From positions 6,425,205 to 6,489,204 of the forward strand of contig NC_083345.1 of NCBI RefSeq assembly GCF_019175385.1: DNA of 64,000 nt. Reading direction: 5' to 3'. Of the stretch, positions 1 through 10,639 are shown one piece after another. The translations under genes were made by a program, and so were the position numbers. The DNA is from Lycium barbarum (Eukaryota > Streptophyta > Magnoliopsida > Solanales > Solanaceae). A model generated the notes under the pieces. That model did not search any database. It was given only the letters and a program-made list of their open reading frames with translations, and was not told the DNA's origin. Position 1 is the first letter of the stretch, and each line of letters begins with the position of its first letter.

Positions 1-623
1 CTTGGTATATTGAAGTGTAGGAACAAATTTCTAAGGTTAGATTTTGGAATAGAGCGGCGCGGAGCTCATTTTGAAAACTCAAAAACACCTTCATTCTAGG
101 TATTTTACTACGAATTTTTTATTACATTGCTAAATATATTATTACCTTAGGTATGGTGGGAGGGATCTGTGGTGGATTGCGCATTCTTTTTTGTGTGTTT
201 TTGGGCAGTCCGCATCTGCGACTGCCCCCTTTAATTTTTTTTTTAATTTGTTTATCTATTGTTAATTAGTTAATTATTTATTACTTGTTTCTTTAGTATT
301 TGTTAATTGTTCGATTAGCGACTTATGTATTTATTAATTGTTAGACTAGCTATTTCAATTGTTAGACTGACTAATTATTTATTTAGTTTTTGTTAAGCCA
401 ATTGTTTATTTGTTAATAATTTCTTAATTGTTTCATTAGTTAATTAATTGTTTATTTGTTAAATATACGATAATAATTTATTAATTTTTTGATTAGTTAC
501 TTAATTGTTTATTTATTAAATATATGATAATAACTTGTTAATTGTTTGATTAGTTAGTTAATTGTTTATTTATTAATTATTTATACTAATTGTATGCTAA
601 CTAATTGTTAATTATTAGTTTAG
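1..623. other. AT-rich stretch upstream of and within the PMD pseudogene
   Basis: No coding exon is recognised. From about 240 to 600 the sequence is a degenerate AT-rich series of related words (variants of TTAATTGTTTATTTATTAA), which looks like an expanded intron of the PMD pseudogene beginning at 624. Positions 1-230 are less AT-rich and could hold part of an upstream exon or transposon sequence, but no convincing reading frame was found. Confidence 0.4.
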
Positions 624-1959
624 CTGATGTTGACCGACGTGCGCGTCTATACCTACTCATCATATTCGGGGCCATCCTGTTCCCGAACACTTCAGGTTCG
701 CATATGAGCTTGAGGTATCTTCGGTATATCGACGATCTCGCCAAGATAGGATGTTATAGTTGGGGCGCTGCTGTGCTGGGCTACATGTATCGAGGATTCT
801 GCCGATGTTCTATGGGCACAAGGGTAGAGGTCCCTGCATTTTGCTCGCTCCTTCAGGTAATATATTTAAGTGTGTGTAATTAAACACAAGATATATTTTT
901 TTAAAACGACGACTGATAAAATATTTTTTAAATGACTATATCAGATATGGGTGTGGACTAGGTTGAGACCTTTTTAGCCCATACCAGCTCACCCTCCCGC
1001 TGACTATCTTACTGTGCCGATGCCATACGCGCGGAGATAGTCGCGAGGCGTACGCCGACGTGTGGAGACGCACCACAGCCTTCTCCCGTTTAGGGATCAG
1101 CTAGACCGCATGACGACGCAGACAGTATGTTCATATTTTGGATCCACACGCTAGACCACATAACTACTATTTTAGTCTTTTATTGTTAACTAGTTCAATT
1201 CTTTTTACAGGCTTTTATATGGACGCCGTATGATCATATTTTGGATGAGGTGCCGGCGTTTTGTAGGGCTGGTCAGCACATGTGGATGTTGCGGTGTCCA
1301 TTGATACATATGGATATCGTAGAGTATCACGCGCCCGACCGCATGTTACGGCAGTTTGGGTATGTACAGAATATACCAGCGGCTACGGTTTGGGAGCATG
1401 ACCATTATGCGAGGGACGAGCGTGCGGGCGTCGATGATGCATGGCGACTCCATATGTAGCAGCAGGTCCAGAGTTGGGATGTGAGGATGACGAGCCTAAC
1501 GGTGGTTGGACATGACACTCCGATCCATGTGTACATGGAGTGGTACATGTGGATCACTCGCATCATTATTGGCAACCCCTCTAGGCGTCGTCCAGATGGC
1601 CTGGGATATGTAGCTCTCGCAGGAGCGTACGAGGCGCTGGTAAATTTTATTAGTCTTAAACTTAAACCATCGTCGTATGTACTACTTTTCAAATTTATTC
1701 AATTGTTAATATTTGCAAACATATGCAGGTACGGACCGTTCAGACGATGAGCACTGCCCGTACGGAGGCCCCCGAGATTGGTATGAGACAGGCACATGAC
1801 TTTGAGCGTCTCCATGAGCGTGTTCCCGGTGCCCCACCTGGGGCAGCAGGAGGTCGTGGTCGCCGAGGAGCTGGTGGCCGTCGTAGAGGTGGTAGGGTCG
1901 TCGTAGGGTTGTATTGTTATTGTAATTTATTATTGTATTGCTTTGAATTATTATTGTAA
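624..1959 (+). pseudogene. Plant mobile domain (PMD/MAIN-like) pseudogene, copy 1
   Basis: Four exon-like blocks encode a plant mobile domain, the family annotated as MAIN-like or 'serine/threonine phosphatase 7 long form homolog' and often carried by plant transposons. Blocks are about 624-856 (RARLYLLIIFGAILFPNTSG, then SLRYLRYIDDLAKIG and YSWGAAVLGYMYR), 945-1124 (WVWTRLRPF, LPFRDQLDRM), 1211-1639 (GHDTPIHVYMEWYMWITR, RRRPDGLGYVALAGAYEAL) and 1729-1959 (GGRGRRGAGGRRRGG tail). Boundaries carry GT and AG: donors 857, 1125 and 1640; acceptors before 624, 945, 1211 and 1729. In-frame stops lie at about 975 (FQP in copy 2 is F-stop-P here), 1038 (ARRWS is ARR-stop-S) and 1457. With at least three nonsense changes it cannot make a full protein. 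The N-terminal start is not seen. The domain's role in the host family is gene silencing and meristem function; no such role is inferred here. Confidence 0.8.
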
Positions 1960-2475
1960 TTAAATGGAATGAATTATTTTTTAATTAGTATAAACCTCTC
2001 GTATTGGATGAATTATTATTAAATCAAATATTTATATTTGTACATTCAAATATAATAGCTTAAATCAAAACCCTATAAATATGACAAGTTTCAAAACTTA
2101 CTTCGGGGCACTTTAGAACCCCTAAAACGACGATCCAAACGTTTAGGTGGACTTGATGTAATGAGCCGACATTATTGTACGCAAAAAAAGATATTAAGTT
2201 TTATATAAAATATTGATATTTTGGGGTTTTGAAACATGACTAATCTTTGCCCAAAGTATGGAAAAAAACATGATTTGAAAGGTAACAAAAAAAAAAAAAA
2301 AAAAAAGGCCTCCTTCACGCACGAAATTCACGCGTGAAAGGCCCAAGTTGCATTTTTGCAGTTTGTTCTTTCACGCACTAATTTAGTGCGTGAAACCTAG
2401 TAATGTTTTTTTTTTGTGCTAGTTTGGTTCAACTTTTTTTTTTGTGCTACAAAAGTCGTGGATTCGATAGTATAT
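1960..2475. other. 3' flank of PMD copy 1 with inverted TTTCACGCAC words
   Basis: Non-coding. Positions 2095-2290 closely resemble 4685-4870 and the reverse complement of about 51045-51290, so this is a repeat-family segment linked to the PMD genes. From 2281 comes an A-run, then the short words CTTCACGCAC and CACGCGTGAAAG, and at about 2370-2395 a near-perfect palindrome in which TTTCACGCACT is followed by its reverse complement. Confidence 0.5.
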
Positions 2476-2738
2476 GAGCCCGTTTGGATTGGCTTATAAG
2501 TTGCTTATAAGCTGTTTTCAGTTTTTTTGAGTGTTTGGCTGACCAGCTTAAAGTCATTTTGTGCTTAAAATAAGCTCAAAAAAATAATTGGGCCCATTTG
2601 ACTTAGCTTATCTAAAGCAGTTTATAAGCTGAAAACAGCTTATAAGCCAAAAAAAAAAAGTTAAACTACCCCAACTTATTTTTTTTTAGCTTATAAGCTG
2701 TTTACAGCTTATAGGCATAAGCTCATCCAAACAGGCTC
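2476..2738. mobile_element. hAT-type MITE (GAGCCCGTTTGGAT family), copy 1
   Basis: The ends are inverted: GAGCCCGTTTGGAT on the left, and ATCCAAACAGGCTC on the right. Inside are repeated GCTTATAAGCTG and CAGCTTATAAGC words that make most of the element self-complementary. Two more family members lie at 9514-9780 and 33688-33891. No clean 8-bp target duplication was found. It is followed by a 24-bp direct duplication (TAGTGCCTTATAAAAGACAA twice, 2741-2782). No coding capacity. Confidence 0.7.
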
Positions 2739-2782
2739 TGTAGTGCCTTATAAAAGACAATATAGTGCCTTATAAAAGACAA

Positions 2783-3259
2783 TCGTTTTAAATTATGGCA
2801 TATATATAATGCAGAAAAGTAAAGGGGTGATTGTGAAGTATATCTAGCTATTTTGGAGTTTGCTATAATAAACATAGTCAACACTTCACTTGTGCGATTA
2901 CACTAGTATGTTATTGTTGCTGTAATAAACATAGCAAGAAGATAGTGATACAAAGCAAGAAAACATGTTCTTTCCTGTCTCTTTTATATTTTCTTGTGAC
3001 CGCAAAATATTTGAACAGTTTCTTTTTCCTTCTGGATATTTGGATGATATGACTAATTAAAAGAGATAATTAGAAAAAAAAGAAAAACAGCTAGCTATAG
3101 TTTGGCATTGGCAAAGTTGCGCAGGGAAGATTTTGGGAATGTATAACTGGCAATGTACCTCTTCTTATGGAACTTAGCTTGTTGGAGTATCAAATTAATT
3201 TTTGTGGTCTCATTGAATTACTTAAAATTACCCTTTGTGACAAAATATTGAAATTAGTT
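2783..3259. other. Intergenic DNA without recognised features
   Basis: AT-rich sequence with no exon, repeat end or RNA gene recognised. Short open frames here have no family resemblance. Confidence 0.4.
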
Positions 3260-3268
3260 AGCATTATT

Positions 3269-5607
3269 GGCACGTTTTTGGACCTTGAAGACAAAAATGG
3301 TATGTTTTTTTTTTTTTTTTTTTTTTATACCAAAAGGGGCTTTTCGTTGGTTATCCAAAGAAATGTTAACCCCATTTAACATTTCCGTCAAATGTAAAAA
3401 AAAAAAAAAAAAAAATGTATTTCGTTACATACCTGGCGAAATACAATTTTTTTTTAATTTTTTTTTTGTATTTCGCTAGGTTACTAGCGAAATGTAATTC
3501 ATTTTTTTTCCTTTTTTTTTAAATCCACTTTTTCGTGTTTTTTTTTAAGTTTCCTAAAATACAATTATGAAAATATAAATTTTTTAGGACAAAAAAAATC
3601 AATTTTCCTGATTTATTGTTTCAGATATTTTAATTAATTAAAAAAATCCAATTTTTCATTTCTTTTCAAAAAGCAGGTTTAAAAAATGAGATTCATTTTT
3701 CCTGATTCTAAAAAAACCATTTTCCAGATTTAAAAAAAAAAAATTGCCAGTAATAAAATACCATAATTTACATTTAAAATAAAAAATAAAAAATTAGTAT
3801 TGACCGTTAGTCAAAGGGCATAAATGAGCCAAAAAGTTGAATTGAGGGGTATTCGTAGCAAAATAGAGGAATGAAGGGTATTTTTAGATCTTTTCTAATA
3901 GTTCAGGAGCATTTTTGCCATTTTCTGTTAAATTTTTAACAAAATATATGGGAGTTGACTAAAAGCACACCACTTATGCAAACATAATGCTCCATGTAAG
4001 AGAGCGTATATAGTTTTAGGTCCAAACCTAAATGTAATATACTATTTTGATTCTTTTCTCAAAAACTAAACTGTAACGGCGCGGTTAAGTCAAATAACAC
4101 AGTAAAATACTACGTTAAAGATTATTTTTTGTAAAAAGCAGCATTTTACTGCAGTAGTTTTGAAAACTTTAGGTTTAAGTGTTATATTTTTGTAAGGTTA
4201 TTTTAGAACTTTATATGTCGAGAAAATTAGTCAGCTTTATTTTCAAAAATTGAAACCACATAAGTGAAATTGACATTCACAACTACGTTACTCCGAAATT
4301 TTTATGTTGAAGTCTATTGAGCATCATCATATTATAAATAAAGAAAACTAAAAATTTCCCGCCAATTTGGGGGAAAATTAAAATTGGAAGGGAAAAAAGA
4401 GGTTTTCTTGAAAATCGGCCCGGCCAAACCACCTTTCGGTGTTTGCGCTGCTAGATCTCGGAAAAATATGCAAAATCATTTTTTTTTGCATAAATCGGAT
4501 ATCCGAGCGCAAAGTTATGACTGTTTAAAGTTTTACCAATTTACAACTACTCTTTCTCCTATATTTTTTAACTATGTTTTTATCTAATTGAATTAGATTT
4601 ATATTCAAAATAAAGTTATGTCTTGATTAAAAAATAACACGCTTGAATCAAAACCTTAAAAAATAAAACACTTAAACCTAAAGTTTCCAAACAAAACTTA
4701 CTTCGGGCACCTTTTCAACCCCTAAAACGACGATCTGAACATCTATGTATCCTTGATGTATTGAGCTTACATTATTGTACGCAGAAAAAAATATCAAGTT
4801 CTATATAAAATATTGACATTTTAGAATCTTGACACACGACTAATCGTTGGTCAAAGTATGAAAAAATAAACACTAAGTGTTGCCAATTTTTTTTTTATTA
4901 AAATAAGATGTTGCGATCTTTTTATGGAAAAAAAACATTAAGTGTTCCTTAAGTGTGTTATTTTTTAATGCGTAACTTTATTTCGAATATGTTGCGATCT
5001 TTTAAAAAAGGTCTAAAAATACCCTTCATTCATCTATTTTGCTATGAATACCCCTCAATTTAACTTTTTGGCTCATTTAAGCCCTTTGACTAACGGTCAA
5101 TACTAATTTTTTTTTTTTAAAATGTAAATTATGGCATTTTATTACTGGCAATTTTTTTTTTTTAAATCTGGAAAATGATTTTTTTAGAATCAGGAAAAAT
5201 GAATCTCATTTTTTAAACCTGCTTTTTGAAAAGAAATGAAAAATTGGATTTTTTTAATTAATTAAAATATCTGAAACAATAAATCAGGAAAATTGATTTT
5301 TTTGTGTCCTAAAAAATTTATATTTTCATAATTTTATTTTAGGAAACTTAAAAAAAACACACGAAAAAGTGGATTTTTTTTTTAAAAAGGAAAAAAAATG
5401 AATTACATTTCGCTAGTAACCTAGCGAAATACAAAAAAAAAATTGTATTTCGCCAGGAATGTAACGAAATGCATTTTTTTTTTTTTACATTTGACGGAAA
5501 TGTTAAATGGAGTTAACATTTCGTTGGATAACCAACGAAAAGCCCTTTTTGGTATATAAAAAAAGAAGACATACTATTTTTGTCTTCAAGGTCAAAAAAC
5601 GTGCCAT
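3269..5607. mobile_element. Large fold-back element with ~640-bp inverted arms
   Basis: Positions 3269-3900 and 5000-5607 are long inverted repeats, read by eye as clearly homologous along their length. Shared blocks include the outer GGCACGTTTTT, CTTGAAGACAAAAAT, CATTTCCGTCAAATG, TTTCGCTAGGTTACTAGCGAA, AAGCAGGTTTAAAAAATGAG and the inner GAATGAAGGGTATTTTTAGA. A spacer of about 1.1 kb separates them. The word AGCATTATT flanks both sides (3260-3268, and 5623-5631 set 15 bases off the right arm), a possible but imperfect 9-bp target duplication of Mutator type. Long homopolymer T and A runs interrupt the arms. No transposase is encoded. A transcript through it could fold into one long hairpin. 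Confidence 0.7.
4685..4870 (+). repeat. Repeat segment shared with the PMD gene 3' flanks
   Basis: This lies in the spacer of the fold-back. It matches 2095-2280 in the same orientation and 51045-51290 in the opposite one. Shared words include CCCCTAAAACGACGATC, ATTATTGTACGCA, and TATATAAAATATTGA. Its presence away from any PMD exon suggests that it belongs to a transposon end or internal region, not to a host gene. Confidence 0.55.
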
Positions 5608-5631
5608 TTTGGCGTCGGACTCAGCATTATT

Positions 5632-8538
5632 GAGTATTAATATGGTTTTCTTACTTTCTTCTTTTGATATGAAAGAAAGTTTCGACGTAACAGTAAATTG
5701 TCGATGAGGGAACAAGTGGTCATCGATTCAAATCGTGAAAACAATGTGTTGCAGAAATGTAAGATAGGACTTTGAACAAAGATTCAATATGATTCAACCT
5801 TTTCTTGAAAGTCACACATAATGGAAGATTAATGCACTGGGCCCCCTTTTTTTTTTTTCTTGATCCTCTTCGATACACCATAAGTTTCTATTTACTCGAA
5901 TATCTAGTTATACTTCATGGCTCATGCAATCTGACTAGTTCGAAACTCAAGAAAACGAAGTTGTGATGAACCTCTTCCGCCTCTTTAGTTCTGCCATAAT
6001 GATATGGGTTACATTAAATATATAATTAGATAAGATGTAATAGTGACACACTCCAACAAAAATCTCACCCTTCCACTCAACAAAAGTACCTACTTACAGC
6101 TATATATTAAGGAAAAGGTAAAAGCAAAAATTTTAGGATAGATATGCTTGTTCACCTTAAATAGTAAAGTATCCCTTGTAAGTCAATGTTTCTTCACCTT
6201 GATTTTTCTTTTACTTGGGAGGAAAAAGTAAAAATAGAAAATGCCCACGAGTTCATGTGAAACGAATGATGAAAATTGAAACATCTCTACTTTAATCGAA
6301 TCCTAATTATTTCTGTGCCAAAAAGAGGTACACTGAGGCAATTTCTCACCTGCTTCTTAATTTATGTCTACTTGTTTTCTAAGAAAAGTAAAAAAGGAAA
6401 AAAAAAGGTGCAATAGTTTCAGACAAATTGTCTTTGTTTGATTTCATAAAGTTAGCAAGGACACCAAGTGCAGGCTGTACAGTCCCTGTTCAAAAGAGAC
6501 AATAGGCCCAAAAACACCTTTAATCATTATTCCTTCTTTTGCCCAAGTCGGTGCCATTACCTTTTCTAGTATATACAAATACAAAAATTAACCTCAATAA
6601 AATTGTGTTTATATCCTAATTATACTTAGTGATAATTAAGGATATTAGTTAGCAAAAGAAGAAGAAGAAAAGGATATGAGTTTAAGTCCTACTGATTATA
6701 CATGTCACATATTAAGTTAATTATATAAATTCACTTTTCATTCCATTTGTGGGAATTTATTGATCTGAAATCATCCCTTGGTCTCATGTTTGAGTGTGAT
6801 GAATCACTTTGTGCCGACATATTGCCAATATAGTTCTTCGACCCATATGAGAATGAAAAACTGGAACAGTTTATCCATTAGTGGATGAAGAATCACGAAC
6901 ATAATAATTTTTGATTGACCATTTTTTCAGGCGATTTCTTGATAGGTATATTAATTGGCAATATGATAAAAATGATAATGAACTTGCTAGTGTGTATTAA
7001 AATTTATTTACTACTAATATGTATAACTTAAATCCGATAGGAAGTATCCATGTGTAGAGGAGTGGTGGGGAAGAAGTTAGGTTAAGAATGCTGGCATGGC
7101 ATGTAAGAAGTGTCCTTTAACATTTAGACAAAAATGACAAAACAACTCTGATGAGTATGGGTATGTCATGTACATGTACATATGGTATTATTCCAAGTGG
7201 TCCCTAAAGATGAAACACCACTCATCAATGCCTAAAGGATGTGGAAAACAGCTCAGTTTGGAAACTGGGGATGTTGGGCATGTAATGGAGGAAGTAGGGA
7301 GGAATGTAACATTTGGATATCTTCAGGTTGAACAATTTTCTAAAAAATAATTTATACTACATTCATATGAAAATTATAGTGAACGCAGTAATAGTGCAAT
7401 TTACCAATTAAAAATCTTAAATTCGCCTCTTACGACAAAAAAAGATAATTTTCAATGTCCGCAAAAGATTTGACAAACTTTTTTTTTCATAGGATGTGAT
7501 AGTTTATTGACTTTGATGTTCAAATGGATCAATAACAAGTCCTTAGCCTGATCATTGAGATTGATATATATAAACCAAAAAATTTCATGTTTCAATTTCA
7601 TCAAAGGATTGATATGCATTATATTTCTTTTTGATAGTGCTCGGATCAATTTGTGTGCATTTAAACTGTTTTATCGGATATTTGCTACCTTCCAGCAACA
7701 CGTATATCAAGTAACTCAACCCATCAATGCTTAGGAAGACTAATCTTTATTCTACTTCTGTGTTTGCGCTTGTACTGATCCTATTACCAAGTGTTAGAGA
7801 GTGTTGATTTCAAACAATTGGTATTGTAAATAATATATGTTAAAGTAAGTTAATAAAATGAATCAATTTATACAATATTATTAGATTATTGCCAAGAAAT
7901 ATGATGGAATTGATGAGATTTTTCCATCCTTAATCAGAGATTTCAAATTCGATATTTGAGAATGGAGAAAAATCTTCACAAAGAAGAGTTTTTTTAATTT
8001 TATTTTTTATTATGCCATAAACGAGACGAATTTGAATGAATTTCGAATACTCTCGTAAGTTGTACGTGGCTCTTCATAGACAGAGGCAGAGTCATTATTC
8101 TGGCATTAAATTCCGTGGGCATTAAACTCTAGTGAAAAAGTTGTTCATCACCATCCAAAATAACAAGGACCACAAATACTTTATTATCTACAAACTGGTC
8201 CACCAATTTTGTTACATTCTTCATACTCCATATCTTCAGATATATACTGTGGACCAATTCTTGTGCCTATCAATAAGAAGGGCAAGTATATATCCCCAAC
8301 CAACCCCACGCCCCATGTGCCAATGGTACAAGAAATGTGGTGCTCGATGTGTCTATATAACATAATTGAGGCCCCTCTTATGTAGTATTTGTTAGCTGGC
8401 TATATTTTGATATATCTCCATTATCCCCAAATTCATGCGTATGCCATTGATACATGAAATCATAAAATTTCATGAGTATTCTGAATACACTTGTAAGTTA
8501 CTACCATGTTTTATGTAATCAGTCTACTGATCACAAAC
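5632..8538. other. Intergenic DNA, 5.6-8.5 kb, no gene recognised
   Basis: AT-rich, with no coherent exon series. The open frames in it are short, lack any family motif and are not supported by splice-site context. Nothing that could be named was seen. Confidence 0.4.
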
Positions 8539-8552
8539 ACTATCAGCTATAA

Positions 8553-8686
8553 GTAGGGATTTAGTAGCTCAGTTGGTTAGCTATCTGAACTTTCATCTTG
8601 TTGGTGAGAGTTCGAATCCCCACGTTGTATCTCCTCCCCCATTTCCCCATCCCCTATCCCCTATGTAATAATAATAATAAAAAAAT
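8553..8686 (+). mobile_element. tRNA-derived SINE with 14-bp target duplication
   Basis: The body starts with a tRNA-like head holding a pol III A box (TAGCTCAGTTGG, 8565-8576) and a B box (GAGTTCGAATCC, 8608-8619). A pyrimidine-rich stretch and a (TAA)n tail at 8668-8680 follow. It is flanked by the perfect direct repeat ACTATCAGCTATAA (8539-8552 and 8687-8700). The layout fits the solanaceous SolS-type SINEs; I cannot name the subfamily. The (TAA)n tail differs from the TTG tail of tobacco TS elements. Intact boxes and TSD suggest a fairly recent insertion. Confidence 0.85.
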
Positions 8687-8700
8687 ACTATCAGCTATAA

Positions 8701-9100
8701 AAAGCGTACTAATTTCTTCACAGAGGATCCAAACAATCTTATAAAAATATTTAAATATAAGAGCTTTTTGTTACATTTCGGTATTGAAATTCGCTAATTC
8801 GACTAACTCTTTTTTTTAAAAAGAAAATTCACTAAGAGAGTTACATGCTAGACAGAGATTGTACAAGAGACGTCTTCCTTCATCCTTGATACATTATAAG
8901 CTATGCCTCAAAAAACAAATTTCTTCAGACCTTTAAGTGATAGGGGGGAGTCACTCTTGTGTTCTCTCTAGAATTAGATGGTTTATTTTCCTGTTGGAGG
9001 AATTAAGATAATGAGCAAACATTTATAAATTAGTAACGCAAAGTAACTGTTCATTGTTCACTATTTGAAGAAAGAAAGTTGTTTTGGCAGGGTCGAAGAA
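8701..9100. other. Intergenic DNA without recognised features
   Basis: No coding, RNA or repeat structure recognised between the SINE and the integrase relic. Confidence 0.35.
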
Positions 9101-9109
9101 GACATGTAA

Positions 9110-9345
9110 GTCACCGAGGCACTGCGGATTCGTTATTGTAAGGCATCTAAAAACCTAAATTTTGACCTTTTTGTCGTGTCTTATGGGCATGTTCACAGAG
9201 GAAAAGGTTCTCCATGGATAGCATCTGCTTCCCCTTCAATTTCTGGATAGTCCTCTGAGACTGACCATCATTCTGAGGATAGAAGGTTTTGCTAAGACTC
9301 ACTCTGCTACCCAAACCCTTTTGCAGGCTTTGCCACAAAATTAAA
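9110..9345 (-). pseudogene. Ty3/gypsy integrase core relic
   Basis: The minus-strand frame reads WQSLQKGLGSRVSLSKTFYP then QNDGQSQRTIQKLKG. This matches the late part of the retroviral-type integrase core of plant gypsy elements, where the usual text is a YHPQTDGQSERTIQ-like motif. The glutamate of the D,D(35)E triad appears as glutamine here (SQR for SER), and only about 60 codons remain. It is a small isolated remnant. No LTR or other pol domain was seen beside it. Confidence 0.65.
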
Positions 9346-9513
9346 GTGAACCGTGGATCTCATACTATGGATGATAGTATCTCGTGTAAGCGCAAATATA
9401 AGGGCGTAGCAAATTGACTATTGGGATCACTTGAACAAAGCACAATTATTACTGTAGGCGCTCCATACTGGAGGATTCCTCGTTGTCAATACTAACTTGA
9501 AATTTATGATTAA

Positions 9514-9780
9514 GAGCCTGTTTGGATGGGCTTAAAAAAAGCAGCTTATAAGCTGGAAATAGCTTATAAGTCAAAAAAAAAAAAAATTGGGGTAGGTCAA
9601 CTTATTTTTTTAGCTTATAAGCTGTTTTCAGCTTATAAGTTGCTTTAGATAAGCTAAGACGGGTTTAATTAATTTTTTAGGCTTATTTTAAGCACAAAAT
9701 GACTTTAAACTGGCTAGTCAAACACTCAAAAAAGCTGAAAACTGCTTATAAGCAACTTATAAGCCAATCCAAACGGGCTC
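9514..9780. mobile_element. hAT-type MITE (GAGCCCGTTTGGAT family), copy 2
   Basis: Left end GAGCCTGTTTGGATGGGCTT; right end AAGCCAATCCAAACGGGCTC, its near reverse complement. The interior carries the same AGCTTATAAGC words as copy 1. The flanking 8-mers TATGATTA and AAGAATTA are similar but not identical, so the target duplication may be eroded. Confidence 0.7.
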
Positions 9781-9849
9781 TAAGAATTAAAATGTCTCAA
9801 TCATTTCACACACTTCTCGAATCAGTATAGGTAAGAATAGTAAGTTTAA

Positions 9850-10079
9850 GGCTTAATGCATATGCAGCCCCCTGAACCAAAGAATAACTTACCACATGTC
9901 TACAATATTACTTTACTTTCATTACAACAATTTATTTTTTGCTTCTAATAAAAATTAGATTTAGAGGGTTTGATAGACACATTTAAGGACGAGTTCAGGA
10001 GTTCAATAAGAACAATACTTAATTGAGATGTCAAAATAAAATAAAAAAAAAATTTAGAGGGCTGCATATGCATTAAGCC
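9850..10079. mobile_element. Mutator-type MITE, 230 bp, 9-bp TSD
   Basis: The inverted ends are GGCTTAATGCATATGCAGCC and GGCTGCATATGCATTAAGCC, which match over 20 bases. Both sides carry the perfect 9-bp direct repeat TAAGTTTAA (9841-9849 and 10080-10088). Nine bases is the duplication length of Mutator-like transposases. Internal sequence is AT-rich and non-coding. Confidence 0.85.
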
Positions 10080-10349
10080 TAAGTTTAAATTATTTGAAAA
10101 TGTAAAAATTCTCGTGGTAGGTTCTTCATCACACTTCCAAATAAAACAAGATTTGGGTCAATGCACGAGTGTGTGTTCCCTCTTTGCTGTGATTACTGCG
10201 TGTGGGTCCAAATTCACAGTCGTTGTTTGGATTTTGCTGAATTTGGGCCCAACTCCAATTTCTTGCCTGGTTCAGGTTGTCACCAACCCTTTAAACCAAA
10301 AATAGTAGTATATGCATATATATGCTTGTATATTACTCCCAAGTCATGA

Positions 10350-10567
10350 TACTGAACTCCCGCTCAGTTAAAAATTTTAAAAAATTTCGCAAGGCACATT
10401 TTTGGCCTTAAGGCAGAATTTGCAAAATCCTATGCGATTTTTTTTTTACTGAGTTGGGATTCGAACCCACAACCTCGGAATATTAGGCGAAGGACAAAAC
10501 TTAAAGACCACCGATTGAAAGGACAAAAAATAAAGACCACCCCAAAAGAAGGCCAATCCACGCAAAA
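10350..10567. mobile_element. Truncated fold-back copy beside the palindrome-core element
   Basis: Both arm-type sequences of the 10640-11341 family are present: a left remnant (CCCGCTCAGTTAAAAATTTT then TTCGCAAGGCA) and a full right arm (GGGATTCGAACCC, ATTAGGCGAAGGACAAAA, AAAGACCACCCCAAAAGAAG). Only a short core, about 10400-10435, lies between them. The left terminus is lost. It sits about 70 bp from the intact element, tail to head. Confidence 0.55.
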
Positions 10568-10639
10568 AAATGTATTCACATGGTTCTGAAAACAAATTGG
10601 GCCTAAATTCTATAACATGGACCACTAGTAACAAACTCA

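Noticed and set aside
8553..8626. Possible tRNA gene
   Set aside because: Both pol III boxes are present, but the acceptor stem does not pair, a (TAA)n tail follows and 14-bp target duplications flank it. This is a SINE.
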